This document shows positions 34,157-46,299 of a DNA stretch of 64,000 nucleotides, one piece after another (position 1 is the first letter of the stretch; each line of letters opens with the position of its first letter). This DNA comes from Rhabdophis nuchalis (lineage: Eukaryota; Chordata; Lepidosauria; Squamata; Natricidae). The notes beneath the pieces are model-generated. The model was not told where the DNA came from and searched no databases. It saw only the letters and a list, made by a program, of their open reading frames with translations. The position numbers were made by a program, and so were the translations under genes. Where the stretch lies: assembly GCA_039707465.1 (NCBI GenBank), contig CM077648.1, positions 15,393,119-15,457,118 on the forward strand, read 5' to 3'.

Positions 34157-34845
34157 TATTTCATTTCAGTAACTGTGGCCATGGCTAGTTTGTTTCATTA
34201 TAGACTGTAATATGCTTGGACTAGATTTTTTCATTATCAAATGTAGTACGTTAAATAAGTCACTGTAATCTTCTTGCAAAATGGATAGTTACTTCCACAT
34301 TTTTATTAATGTTATCTTTACTGGTGAATCTTTTATGTAACTGTGATTTTTACCATAGGCTTGTTACAAGAACGTTTCACTGGATATAAGTAAAACTCAG
34401 TGCAATAAAGTTGCTTATTCGCCAATATTTTCAAAGTATCTGAATTTAGCAGCTAAGATCCCAAAGGCAACAAAATACTAGCTCATGATGCTTACAGAAT
34501 ACTACTGCTTGTGCATTTATAAAAGTTGCAAAACATTGGATAAGGTAGTGAAATGGAGTTTCATTTGAACTCCTGTTGCCACTGCTAAATTAAAGTGCTA
34601 TCGGGCAATCCTTTATTTTGCAGAAAACTATACACCTCTCAAATTGGCCATCCTTGATGCTCACTTAGTCTCTATCACCTCAGGCTTTGCTAGTTACCTG
34701 ATTTTCCTCCAAGGTAATGAGTGAAAAAACCTAGACAATTTAAAATGTGTTAAAGCTGTCCCTGTATGGTGTCAAAATCTGGGGGAATTTGCAATAGATC
34801 AAACTGTTTCACCTTTGTTGAACGGGGAGTATATGAAGATAACGG

Positions 34846-35370
34846 AATAACAGAGTTGGAAGGGGCCTTCGAGATCTTCTAGTCCAACCCCTTACTCAAG
34901 CAGGAAACCGTATACCGTTTCAGACAAATGGTTGTCCAATCTTTTCTTAAAAACCTCCTGTGTTGGAGCACCCACAACTTCTGGAAGCAAGTCATTCTAT
35001 TGATTAATTGTTGTACTTGTCAGGAAATTTCTTCTTAGTTCTAGATTGCTTCTCTCCTCGATTAGTTTCTATCCATTGCTTCTTGTTCTGCCTTGAGGAG
35101 TTTTGGAGAATAGTTTGACTCCCTCTTCTTTGTGGCAACCACTTAGATATTGGAAGACTGTTATCATGTCTCCCCTAGTCCTTCTTTTCATTAAACTAGA
35201 CATACCCAGTTCCTGCAACTGTTCTTCATATGTTTTAGCCTCCAGTCCCCTAATCATCTTTGTTGCTCTTCTCTGCACTCTTTCTAGAGATTCTCAACAT
35301 CTTGTTTACATTGTGGCAACCAAAACTGGACAGAATATTTCAAGTGCAGTCTTACAAGGTAGAAAAAAAG
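34846..35370 (-). mobile_element. CR1 LINE 3' region
   Basis: Antisense. The minus strand 35069-35278 is open and reads QRRATKMIRGLEAKTYEEQL and GCHKEEGVKLFSKTPQG, the end of the CR1 reverse transcriptase ORF. Confidence 0.88.
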
Positions 35371-35508
35371 AGATTGCCAGGCTGTGTTTGTTCTGTGACT
35401 AGGAGCAAGTGGAAAAAGGTACTAAAACAACACAGTTACAATCATCTGGGCATCTGTCAAAGCAATAAACTTGGTTCAGTGTTCTACACAACAAAGAACA
35501 ACAACATA

Positions 35509-35971
35509 CTGGGTTTCCCCAAAAATAAGACAGGGTCATATTTTCTTTTGACCTCCTAAATGCTTGGCCTTATTTTTTCAGAGAGGCCTTATTATTTTTG
35601 AGGTATGGGAGGCCCCTTAACTTCAGCCCGCGGCCCACAGATCAGCTGATCCAGAGACGGCTGGAAGTTCTGTGTGGCACACTCTTGCCAGCCCTAGTGT
35701 CGCTGGTTCGGTTCTTTTTTTGCGGCTGCCATTAAAAGAAGGGGCACAGTAGCTAGAGTTTGCGGGAGTGGCCTCTGCAAGGCCGTTCCACACGGATGGC
35801 AGGTGCATGCGGGACATATGGAGCATGTTCCCTTCCTTCCCACCCAGGAAATGGTTGGGATCGGCTGTGCATGCATTTAAATATTTTAAGGGAGGCCTTA
35901 TTTTAGCACATGCGTTCAAAAGCCCGATTGGGCTTATTCTGCGATGAGGTCTTATTTTGGGGGAAACAGGG
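35509..35971. mobile_element. TA-flanked MITE (M4)
   Basis: Ends CTGGGTTTCCCCAAAAATAA and TTATTTTGGGGGAAACAGGG are inverted, with TA outside each (35507, 35972). Interior tracts TTATTTTTTCAGAGAGGCCT are family-typical. Confidence 0.7.
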
Positions 35972-36639
35972 TAAATTTGAACATGAATCTTCATTTAAAG
36001 TGTGCTGAGCTGGCATCATATGACAATGTCAACTTTTGATTTGGTTGGGTATTTTTGCCCTGGAGCTTCATTTGAAATCCAAACTAAGCTGCAGGCCTTC
36101 TTTGTAATTAAACTTCGCCACAAGAACACAAGGAGCTTTGAAGTTAATGCCTTGGCAAACGCAAGTGGTTTAGCTTTATATCACTGTTAACACTAGCATG
36201 GCAAAGGCAGCTGGGCAGAGGATTCTGAAAAGGAATCAGGCCTTGGTTTTGTGCGCATTGTAATTGAGCAACCCTTACCCAGCTCATAAAATCCATCAAA
36301 TAAGCTTTGAAACTATGGGGAACCTCCACTGCAAATTATCTTGAGGGAACAACCACACTTTAACCCTAAATTAAGAGATTAATATCTTGGCGGGAAAGAT
36401 AAGAAATGACTTCCTTGCAAATAATTGGCAACCAAAAATGAACAAGGAAGCAAATACTCTAGTGACAGGATACAAAGCCTCCCTTATGTCATAGATCATA
36501 CATGGGAAATGGATGTCTCGGCTTCTGAAAAGAGGACTCTTTAATCCCCAGCATGCTTTACTGGGCCCCATCATTCTTAATCAGCAAGAAAGGGATTCTA
36601 TGAGGATACGTGGATAAGTAATTTGACTTGAAATGGTTT

Positions 36640-36727
36640 ATCTGTCTGTCTGTCCGTCCGTCCATCCATCCATCCATCCATCCATCCATCCATCCATCCA
36701 TCCATCCATCCATCCATCCATCCATCC

Positions 36728-36797
<70 letters not shown>
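36640..36797. repeat. Compound tetranucleotide microsatellite (TCTG)n(TCCA)n(TCTA)n
   Basis: Three adjoining tracts: a few TCTG/TCCG units, about 17 ATCC units, about 18 ATCT units, no interruption. ATCT/GATA arrays of this length are frequent in snakes. Confidence 0.95.
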
Positions 36798-36799
36798 GC

Positions 36800-37840
36800 C
36801 AAGTGCCATTCACTCATCACGAAATCTCCAGAACCGTAAAGCCTACAAACTTGAAATTTGGCACATATGTTCCTCTTGGCTTCTAGGTGCTTGCTAAGAA
36901 AGGGTTTTTTGAAATGACCCTAAGATCATTAGTATTTCTTATACAGTAATCAACACTCTGATGCTAAGGTGTTTTACTCCCCCCCCCCACCTGAAAAAAA
37001 CTCTGTTCCAACTGCCAGTTGCCTTATATTAATATGCTCTGATGCTAAGGAGTTAGACATTCTACTCCCCCTCCCCACCTGAAAAGAACTCTGTTCCAAC
37101 TGCCAGGAATTAGATGCAAATCAAATACATTTTTCATTCTTGTAAAGCAGAAATTGTAAAGATGTCGGTACATAAATAATCCCAATAACCTTAAATGACA
37201 GACACAAAAATCCCTCTTAAACTATCCTAGGATATTCTTGAAATGTTAGCTGATATTCTAATGTAAACTAGTAGCTGCTATTTTATATGAAGACTACTTA
37301 GTATTTAGCATCTGCCTTCAGATTGGTTTAGAACTGGCAAAATTAGATTACTCAATGTGGGTTTATACAAAAGGCAAAAAGATGTTTCTTACTATAACGA
37401 GCAAAAGAATATGTAGAGAATTATTTTGTATTCAAGTTTCGCTTTGCAACTTTGAAGGAAATATAAAAAGCAAAGAAAATGTTGTTCCATCAAACAAACA
37501 AATCCATCCAATTGCCAGCAACACCTGAATCTACATAATAATAACCAATAACCTTAAACAATAACCTATAAGTTCCCCCCTCTTTCTAATATTTTGTTGG
37601 GTCATTTGGTTGTTTCAGTTTTTATATTGTTTTCTCTATTTCACTAGAATATAGAACATTTGACTTTGTATCTCCCATTAAACTGAACATTAGCCAGAAT
37701 CTAATAGATAATGTGACCAATTGAATATGTATTTTTCTCATTGTGCTATTTGGTAAACTTATTTATGCGGGTACATGTCTACAGTAGTAAACTTATAATA
37801 ATTGAAAGATACACAGTAACGCAGGAATTTAATTGATTTT
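36800..37840. other. Intergenic, no gene seen
   Basis: A diverged direct repeat of about 90 bp (ACTCTGATGCTAAGGTGTTT near 36954 and CTCTGATGCTAAGGAGTTAG near 37038) is the only structure noted. Confidence 0.45.
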
Positions 37841-37844
37841 ATAA

Positions 37845-38153
37845 GTAGGTGATAACCTGGCGTTGCCCGGGTATTTATTTATAGTGGGATATGTCCGGAC
37901 CAAAAGTAATTTCTAATGTTGCATTTTCTCCCTTACCAGAGGGAGGCCCCTTGTGGAGTACTGTGAAGCCATTACCATGGAAAACTCCACTGCGTTGTAC
38001 AGTAGAAACCATTTTAAGGCACAACAGGCTGTATCGTAACAGAACACACACACACAAGGATGTCTTATCCCCATAGTATTGGTTTCCAGAGAGTAAGTAA
38101 TCTGTGTACCAAGTTTGGTTGAAATTGCTCGAGGCATTCCAGAGTTATGGTGG

Positions 38154-38195
<42 letters not shown>

Positions 38196-38227
38196 CACAG
38201 CCATTTATATATAAATATATATGTAGA
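37845..38227 (-). mobile_element. Helitron-like non-autonomous element (type 2) with (AC)n
   Basis: Left end has the hairpin-forming GGCGTTGCCCGGGTA; the right end on the minus strand starts TCTACATATATATTT. It shares body sequence (ACCAAGTTTGGTTGAAATTG, inverted) with 41660-42026. A pure (AC)n tract fills 38155-38198. Confidence 0.5.
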
Positions 38228-38339
38228 TAAAACAAATGCAGTCTTTGTGTCTCATGTTCTGTATCATACTAAGAAAAACTCTAACATCCTAATAGAAGTA
38301 TTAAATGTGCATACATATACATGCAGTCAACTAAGACAG

Positions 38340-38665
38340 CAATACAATACAATACAATACAATAGCAGAGTTGGAAGGGACCTTGGAGGTCTTCTAGTCC
38401 AACCCCCTGCGTGGGCAGGAACCTTATACCATTTCAGACAAATGGCTATCTAACATCTTCTTAAAGACTTCCAGGGTTGGGGCATTCACAACTTCTGAAG
38501 GCAAGCTGTTCCACTGATTCATTGTTCTAACTGTCAGGAAATTTGTCCTTAGTTCTAAGTTGCTTCTCTCCTTGATTAGTTTCCACCCATTGCTTCTTGT
38601 CCTGCCCCCAGGTGCCTTGTAGAATAGTTTGACTCCCTCTTCTTTGTGGCAGCCCCTGAGATGCC
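38340..38665 (-). mobile_element. CR1 LINE 3' end with (AATAC)n tail
   Basis: Five AATAC units precede the tail CAGAGTTGGAAGGGACCTTG; ORF2 end lies antisense. Pentanucleotide tails on CR1 are typical of snakes. Confidence 0.88.
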
Positions 38666-38837
38666 TGAGCAGTTGAGCTCTCTACAAGAGCCTTCTAAGG
38701 ACATGGCTGCTTTCACTCTTCAAGTGGGAAACAAATCTCTCTTGCTCTCCATTTTATATCTAGTTCAGAAAAGAACACCCAAGATGAAAATGCTTAGGAA
38801 AGATCCTATTATAAAGATTATTTTATTCCAACTGGGC

Positions 38838-38992
38838 CAGCGGTGAGAGTCACTTACCTTCCCTACCAGTTCGCAAAAGGAGCACACGTGTGCATGTGCA
38901 GAAGGTCGCGCATTATGTCAGGGCGGGAGGGCGGAGCAGTCGCTGATACCAGTTTGCCCGAACCAGAGAGAACCGGCTGAATACCACCTCTG
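38838..38992. mobile_element. hAT-like element (family C), 155 bp
   Basis: Ends CAGCGGTGAGAG and AATACCACCTCTG. Flanking AACTGGGC / AACTGGAC match at 7 of 8 positions. Confidence 0.75.
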
Positions 38993-39417
38993 AACTGGAC
39001 ACTACATTCCAAGGAAAAAAAAGAAAGAAAGAAAGTCATATTTTTAGCATCCATTGCAATTGCTTTCCTTTATCCTGGACTCGCTATAAAAAAACAGGAA
39101 TCTATTTTTAGAAATGCAACATTTTTAGAAATATTTTATAGAGCGGGCTCTGTAATGAGTATAACTAGAGGTTACGGCGAAGACTTTGGCAGGTCATGAC
39201 TTTCCCAAATGGATTTTGCCAACGGGGTAGTACATTTAAGATCAAGATATTTAAAGTGAGTTTCTTCTGAGAGAAACCTAGGCTGCAGCGTGCAGTCCTC
39301 ATATGACACTGTAGTAGCTGGACTCGGCTACTTCCAGATAACCAAATCTAGGTGTGAGGGATTGACTGCCAAAACTTTTCAACCAAATGGTAACCATCCC
39401 CTTAGAACAGGGATGTC

Positions 39418-39862
39418 AGACTCGATTTCACAGAGAGCCACATCAGGGTGGTGTTTGACTTTGGGGAGCCGGGGTGGCATGGCCAGGATGGGTGTGGCCA
39501 GCTCGACATCACTTGTGTCAGGGGCGCCTGTGGTGGCCTGAGCACTCTGCCAGAGAAAACGGGCTCCCGAGATCGGTTTTCAGCTGCAGAGGCCTCCAGC
39601 AACCCTCTGCCTGTAAAAACGGAGCTCGGGAGAGCTGCACATGGCCGTAGCGAGCTCCCTTTTTGCCTGCAATGGCCTCCTGCAACCCTCTGCCAGCAAA
39701 AGCGAAGCTCGCAAGGGCCACATGCAGACCTACCAAGGTCCATTTTTGCTGGCCGAGGCACCTCAGGCCAGTTCTCTGCTGTTTCCAGGGCAGTCCCACG
39801 GGTAAGATCTAAACACCCCATAGGTGGGATCTGGCCCCTGGGCCTTGATTTTGACACCCCTG
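39418..39862. mobile_element. hAT-like element (family D)
   Basis: Ends CAGGGATGTCAGACTC and TTTTGACACCCCTG. Flanks CCTTAGAA and TCTTAAAA agree at 6 of 8. Interior repeats of CTCTGCCTGTAAAAACGGAG type. Confidence 0.72.
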
Positions 39863-39867
39863 TCTTA

Positions 39868-40092
39868 AAATAATAGTTGGAAGGGACCTTGGAGTTCTTC
39901 TAGCCCAACCCCCTGCTTAGGCAGGAAACCCTATAGCATTTCAGACAAATGGTTGCCCAATCTCTTCTTAAAAACCTCCAGTGTTGGAGCACCCACAACT
40001 TCTGGAGGTGGTTCCACTGATTAATTGTTCTATCTGTCAGGAAATTTCTCCTTAGTTCTAGTTTGCTTCTCTCCTTGATTAGTTCCTACTTC
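39868..40092 (-). mobile_element. CR1 LINE 3' end
   Basis: Antisense GTTGGAAGGGACCTTGGAGT to CTCTCCTTGATTAG; stops short where family C sequence begins. Confidence 0.82.
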
Positions 40093-40119
40093 ATTCCCAC
40101 AGATTCCCACAGGGACAAA

Positions 40120-40347
40120 TGACCGGTTCGGGCCAACAGGTAGTAAGTTGGCGGCCTGGGTCACTGGAACTGGCAGCAACCTAGGCCTGCCATGCCCCCA
40201 AACCAGTTCTCTTGGCGGCACCATAGCCGCCACCATCTTGGTTTTTTTAGTACTGCGCATGCGGCATAGCACACAACAAGTGTGTGCACGCGGGGGGCGC
40301 ATCCCTGAGCAAACTGGTAGTAACAGCAGCTGGAACCCACCCCTGGG
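40120..40347. mobile_element. hAT-like element (family C), left-truncated
   Basis: GACCGGTTCGGGCCAAC to GGAACCCACCCCTG matches the right part of family C; the left terminus is missing. Confidence 0.6.
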
Positions 40348-40870
40348 TGGAGATCTTAGCTAACTTTGTAGGCTGTCTGTGTCCCAGGCTTAGTTGAGCC
40401 TTTCTGGGTGATGTAATCGTCCCAGGTGCCATGTGGTGAGATGGGTAGAAGGCTAATCCTATCATGTCCTGAGCGCCATGTCTTATTCCCATCACCGTGG
40501 AGTTGAAGCGGACGGGGGGAATGGAGCTGCAGGAAGCTGCTTTGTCTTTAAAAACATGCTTCTCCTTTTCTCATCCGGGGGAAATATAATATTCTGCCTT
40601 TTTAATATTTCCCAGAATATTTCATTCTTCTAGGAGGGGGGTACACACAAACTTTTTAAAAGGCTAAAATGAAAATGGGATAGCGACTGAAAAAAGGAAG
40701 TAGAATTATATAACCAAAGAAGGATACTTTAGAAAAATAAATGTACAGAATAAGCTTGTGCAAAATGACTAAGATAACAACAACACAAATCTTTATTGTG
40801 TGTGACTTTGTTGTGTGTACAGCAGAAGCAAAAAGGGAAGCCTGTTGCAAGGGGAAAATATAATGGTTAG

Positions 40871-41116
40871 TGTTGTATACTCAAGTGAAGAGGGGCCGCT
40901 GACATTCAAGCAAGAAGCAGATTCTCATTGGAGCAAACTGGGGAGGCGTTCAGGCGGGAGAATGCCAGAGTGTTTATTGGTTAAAAGGGGTTTGACAGCA
41001 ACTATAAAAGAGCTGCCAAGCCAAGGTTGTTATGGTTCTGGTGTTAAGTACATGAAGAGTTAATAAAGGAGTTGTCAATTGACCCCCTCAGGTGTGAGTA
41101 ATTAGAGAACAAAACA
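40871..41116 (+). mobile_element. Solo LTR (family L-b), 246 bp
   Basis: Starts TGTTGTATACTC, ends AACAAAACA, with a perfect 5-bp duplication GTTAG (40866-40870, 41117-41121). It contains CTATAAAAGAG as TATA box and AATAAAG as poly(A) signal. Confidence 0.82.
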
Positions 41117-41659
41117 GTTAGAAAGCAGAATGCCTGTACTTTAAATGAGTTTTCCGGGAGTATGAGTTGGCCATTATTTTGTCTGTAGTAAAAGGAAAGA
41201 ACTGCAGCTCAGGGAAGACAAGGAAAGAATAAGAATTAAGTAAGAATACTTAGCTAATTTAAATGCATTGAAGTCTCCAAGGCTAATGAAGGCTAAATGT
41301 GGCTGTTTCAGGCTTGCATATTTTCCAACGAGACAGACCAAGACAGGAAGATCATTTTATTACAATTTATTAGAATATTCAGACAAAAGGGATTCCTCTC
41401 ATTCAAAGAGGATCCTTAGCTTATAGTTAACATAGTATAAAAAAAATGAAAGAGGAAATTTGATTCGACAAGATAAAAGCAACCCCTCCTTTACACAGTA
41501 AATCAACTACAAAGGTTGTTTGAAGTTAGATGATTAAATGCCCATTGATACTATCCAGCCATCATACTGCAACTTATCTTTTCAGTTGTAGGGATGTTAG
41601 AAGCTATTCAATCCATAAAGCCATAGGATATGTTTTCCTACATTCCAGTCTAATGTAGG

Positions 41660-42026
41660 ATATATATTTCTGTGTGTGTAAGTTCCAGCATAACTCTGGA
41701 ATATCTCGAGCAATTTCAACCAAACTTGGTACAGAGATTGCTTACTCTTTGGAGAAAAATACTGTGGGGTAATACACCTCTAACACTGCTTGGGGTGTGT
41801 GTTTTGTTAAGATGCAGCCTGTTGTGCCTTAAAATTGCTTCTACTGTACTGCCGTAAAATGGCTGCTACTGTACAGCACAGTAGAGTTGCCACGGTAATA
41901 GCTCCATAGTGCTCCACAAGGGGGCTCGCTCTGGTAAGGGGAAAAATCCAACATTAGAAATTACATTTGGTCTGGACATTTCCCCCCTATAAATAAATAT
42001 CTGGGCAATGTCGGGTTATCAACTAG
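41660..42026 (+). mobile_element. Helitron-like non-autonomous element (type 2)
   Basis: Begins near TATATATTTCTGTGTGTG and ends with hairpin CTGGGCAATGTCGGGTT followed by ATCAACTAG. The next base is A and not the expected T, so the 3' boundary is approximate. Confidence 0.48.
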
Positions 42027-42111
42027 ATGTTTTATAAAACCTTGTCACCATTTTAAAAGAGAGAAAAGACTTAGATATATTCATTACTAAAATTGAAATA
42101 CATAGACTAAT

Positions 42112-42365
42112 TGTTAGATGGGTTCACAGAGGAGTCCAGACCGGTAAGATTCAACAGGCTTTATTTCCAACAGTAACAGGCAAGTCAGTAAATGTCAACG
42201 AGGTAAAAAGCGCGCGCCTTCTGTCTGACAGCCCTTTTATATAGAGCTGTCAGACAGAGAACCAATCGGCGCGTCTCCTGCTCTCGGCTGCAGCCAGTCG
42301 CGTCTTAACCAATCAGACGCGACTGGCTGTTGCCGGGGAATTTGAGCGGCTGTCAGTATACAACA
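42112..42365 (-). mobile_element. Solo LTR (family L-b), 254 bp
   Basis: On the minus strand it starts TGTTGTATACTG and ends CATCTAACA, with a perfect 5-bp duplication CTAAT (42107-42111, 42366-42370). It has inverted-repeat arms GCCAGTCGCG, CCAAT boxes, CTATATAAAAG and AATAAA in order. Confidence 0.85.
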
Positions 42366-42388
42366 CTAATTGGTATCATTATTAGATA

Positions 42389-42587
42389 CAGAGGTGGTAT
42401 TCAGAGGGTTCAGACCGGTTCGCCCGAACTGGTAATGGAAATTGCAGGTGGTTCCGCCCATCCGCCCAGGCTCTATTTAGGAACATTTTCAAGCCAAAGC
42501 GCATGCACGGAAGGCCGAGTGCATGTGTGAACCCACGTGTGCCCACACTTGTGAACTGATAGGGAAAGTAAGTGAATACCACCCCTT
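42389..42587. mobile_element. hAT-like element (family C)
   Basis: Ends CAGAGGTGGTATTCA and GTGAATACCACCCCTT. Flanks ATTAGATA and ATTAGATG match at 7 of 8. Confidence 0.82.
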
Positions 42588-42599
42588 ATTAGATGGATG

Positions 42600-43115
42600 A
42601 ATAATTGGCTGAATGACCCCATCCCAAAAATAATCATCAATAGCTTCACATCAGCTTGGAGAGTAGAATCAAATGGATTACGAGAGACCTCTTATGTACT
42701 TTTCCATATTGATATTAACTACTTGGATGTAGGGATCAAGATGGCGTAAAGCCAGAAGTAGTAGCTAACACTTCAAAAGAGAAAGAGAAGATTCAGGAAT
42801 ATCCAGGCAAGCTGATATGAACAGAATAAAATTTAACAGGGAATTCTTTTCTCCCCATATATCTGGGAAGAAAAAAATGAAAGGCACAAGTATAGGATGG
42901 AGCAATCTTGGCTTAGTACTAGCACATGTAGAAAAGATCTGGTTAATGTATCTAGATGTCTAAATCACAAATTGAATTTGAGCATTGGGGTGGCATAGCT
43001 GCTTAATAAGGCAATTGCTGGTTTGGGAAGTATCAATAGAAGACCAAGTCCAGCTCATAGACATACAGATCACTATAATCTGCTTCGGTTAAGTCTCATG
43101 AGCTCTGGGCACTGC
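42600..43115. other. Intergenic, no feature recognised
   Basis: No terminal repeats, coding resemblance or tandem structure seen. Confidence 0.4.
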
Positions 43116-43124
43116 AGAAAAGAT

Positions 43125-43502
43125 CCAGGTAGTCCTTGACTTACAACCACAAAATGTATGTTGTTAAGTGAAACATTTGTTAAGTGAGTTTTGCCCCATT
43201 TTATGGCCTTCCTTGCCGCAGTTATAAAGTGAATCATTGCAGTTTGTTAAATTAGTAAGTTGGTTGTTAAATGAATCTGACTTCGCCATTGACTTTGCTT
43301 GTCAGAAGGTCACAAAAGGGGTTCCCATGACGCCAGGACATTGCAGCCGTCATAAATATGAATCAATCGCCAAGCATCTGAATTTTGACCACACGACCAT
43401 CCGGTAATGGTTGTGTGAAAAATGGTCACAAATCACTTTTTTCAGTGACGTTGTAACTTTGTATGGTCTCTAAATGAATTGTTGTAAGTCAAGGATTGCC
43501 TG
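43125..43502. mobile_element. MITE (M1), near complete
   Basis: Left CAGGTAGTCCTTGACTTACA and right TGTAAGTCAAGGATTGCCTG are inverted terminal repeats. The right side is followed by TA. Confidence 0.82.
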
Positions 43503-43582
43503 TATTAAGAATCCAGTGAATACATAGAGGAGTGGGAATGCTTACCAAGATGATGAAGGACTAGAAATCAAATCCTATAAAG

Positions 43583-43763
43583 CAGGGGTCCCCAACCTTT
43601 GCAACTTTAAGTCTGAAGCTTTGCTGGCTGGAGAAGTCTGGGAGCTGAAGTCCTTCAGACTTAAAATTGCAAAGGTTGGAGACCCCTGTTTTAGACCACT
43701 CACCTCCCAAGTCTGGGAGCTGAAGTCCTTCAGACTTAAAGTTGCAAAGGTTGGGGACCCCTG
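43583..43763. mobile_element. hAT-like MITE (family A) with duplicated right half
   Basis: Ends CAGGGGTCCCCAACC and GGTTGGGGACCCCTG. Perfect 8-bp duplication CTATAAAG (43575-43582, 43764-43771). The right half (GTCTGGGAGCTGAAGTCCTT ... GACCCCTG) is present twice in tandem. Confidence 0.9.
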
Positions 43764-44445
43764 CTATAAAGAATGCTTTATGTTGAGCCTCAGGACAGAA
43801 GACTGAAAGGAAAAGCATATAAATATACAATGCATATTAATAATTTTGGATTGATCCTAAACCACAATCTCAGACATCCGCATGCTTCTCCCTATGCTGT
43901 TCAATCAAGTGTCAGGCCACCAAGGCATGCTAAATCAAAGTTACACGGAATGTAGGTGGCCATTTTGTTTGAGTCAGCATGGAGTCTCAAACCTAGAATA
44001 GTGTTGAAGAACACAATTCAAGAAGATGGCACTTTTCAAAAGAACCCGCAAAAACCAAAGTCCTCTTGTGGTCAAATTTTTTTTTTTTTCAAGATCAGTG
44101 ACTACTAACCCTTGGCATCCTAACCAAAACCACCTAGAACATTCATACTCTGCAATTTAAGGGAACACTATTGCTCAACCTACGCTAAATGTTACACATT
44201 TTTCTGAGGATTCTTTTTTCTGTTATTAATAACATTATTAATAAGGTAAATTTTGCAAACAAGGGGGCTTCACACTGCCCGATTGCCTTGTTCTTTTGAA
44301 TAAGACCTTTTACATTTTGAAGTTCTCCAAGGCACCACATTTTTGCGGTGTTCTACATTTAACAACGTGTGGGTTTTTTGTTGGTTTTCTGCTCTCAGAG
44401 TCTAATGTTGCTGAAGAATAAGAGGTAAAGTTGAAGACCCTAGCT

Positions 44446-44819
44446 CAGTGATGGCTAACCTTTTTTGGCTCGCGTGCCAAAAGCGGGGGGAGCACAGGGG
44501 GGTCATCTGTGGGTATGCCACACCCATAATGCTATGTGTGTGGCCCCCTGCTTTTGGCACGCTTTTTTAGCCCTCCCCAGACTCCAGAGGCTTTCTAGGA
44601 GCCTGAGGAGGGTGAAAACACCCTCCCCTCCCCACCTCCAGAGGCTTCAGGAACTTCCCTGAAGCCTCCAGAGGGCGGAAAATGGCCTCAAAAGAAGGTC
44701 TAAATCAGCTGGCCAGTGCACTCATGCGTGCTGGAACTGACAGGGCAACGCCTCGTGTGCCCTTAGAAATGGTTCCACGTGCCACCTGTGGCACCCGTGC
44801 CATAGGTTCGCCATCACTG
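44446..44819. mobile_element. hAT-like element (family B), complete
   Basis: Ends CAGTGATGGCTAACC and GGTTCGCCATCACTG. Perfect 8-bp duplication CCCTAGCT (44438-44445, 44820-44827). No transposase. Confidence 0.9.
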
Positions 44820-45568
44820 CCCTAGCTGAAGAGAAATTGTTTAAGTCTAGCAAAAAGAAATGTCCTTTGGGTTGTCAATATTTTAAATATTGTTTCAAAA
44901 TATACTCTATGCTAGGAATAAAAAAGAACCTGTAACAAAGCTGATGATTTTAAGGAAATTTCTTTACTAAAATAAATCAAATTAGGAAGTAACTTTAATC
45001 TGGTATAATTTGTTGATAACACGGTTATGATTTCAAACCTGCTGCTTGATAATTCTGTCCAAAGCTTTGCCCAAAATTAACATCCAGCTAACAGTGTGTA
45101 GTTTTTTGGATTCTCCTTCTTTCTTTTTGTCAAGGTGGAGACAATAAATGCTTTCAAAATTTCCAAAGAATTCTAAATGAAATACAAAGATATAAAGAAG
45201 ACGTTGAAGCATCTTGGGGGTCATTTTTCATCAAAAGGAAATATTTCTTTACCCAAGTTATAATTCACAAAGAGAAGTGGAGCCATCATTGGGTATACTG
45301 ATGATAGATAGTTTGGAGTGATGCTTCGAAAATGGGAAGCTTTATTTCAACAGAGAAGTTTATGTCTGAGTTTTGAGTCACTATACTGCTGACTTCTACT
45401 TTCTGGGGGAAAATAAAGACAAGAGTAGTTTTATATGTGAACATATAACATTGCAATTTATGGAATCCAATATAGGCCCATCTAACTTTGTATGGTTAAC
45501 CCTGACAAAAGGTCGCTCCCCATAGTTTCAGAGAGAAATTGTTCCAGCCATACTTAAAGATGTTTATA

Positions 45569-46112
45569 TCGTGTTTCCCTGAAAATAAGACCCAGTCTTA
45601 TATTAATTTTTGCTCCAAAAGGTGCATTAGGGCTTATTTTCAAGGAAATCCAGTACTAAATGTGTCTGTCTGACTGGCGATCTTAACCGGGGCTTGTTTT
45701 GGGGGGTAGGGCTTATATTGAGAGAAATCATGCCAGGGCCTATTTTCCAGTTGGGCAGTGGTGGGTTACAACCGGTACACCCCAGTACGGGCGTACCAGT
45801 GCCTGCCGGGAGCACCAGATACTCTTCCAGTACGCTGCTCTGGAGGGCCCACCCTCCTGGCCGTGCTCCCTACTGGTATTTAAAGTTTTCAGAGCTTCCA
45901 CGCAGGCGCATAGAGTGCATGGCATCTGCGCAATGCTCCGCCGAGCAGCTGGAGTGTCACGGAGGCATTACGGAGTGCCGCAGGTGGTAAGTACACATGA
46001 GCAGGCTGTAAACATTCATGTGGTGGGTGCCCGGCCCCGTTGCACCATACTGGTTGCAGCGGGATCCGGAACCCACCACTGCAGTTGGGTCTTATTTTCA
46101 GGGAAACATGGC
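45569..46112. mobile_element. MITE (M4-like) split by a hAT-like element
   Basis: Left TCGTGTTTCCCTGAAAATAA and right TTATTTTCAGGGAAACATGG are inverted ends around 45756-46081. Confidence 0.72.
45756..46081. mobile_element. hAT-like element (family C), complete and nested
   Basis: Ends CAGTGGTGGGTTAC and GAACCCACCACTG. Perfect 8-bp duplication CAGTTGGG (45748-45755, 46082-46089). Confidence 0.9.
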
Positions 46113-46299
46113 ACTAACTCACTTTCTGTTTAATTTAGCTTCTTGTAGACATCTGAGTTGACACTATGAGTAAAAGGATGCTATTGGCTTGGGACAAACT
46201 ATGACAATAGCCATGACCAGGGGAGCTTTTACAGAACATTGTGTTGGGTATTACTTGTATCATTTCCTAGATCAGGAGGGACTGCATGGTTACTCATGG

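Noticed and set aside
36628..36897. An 89-residue frame rich in His-Pro-Ser-Ile and Leu-Ser-Ile-Tyr
   Set aside because: Translation of the ATCC/ATCT microsatellite.
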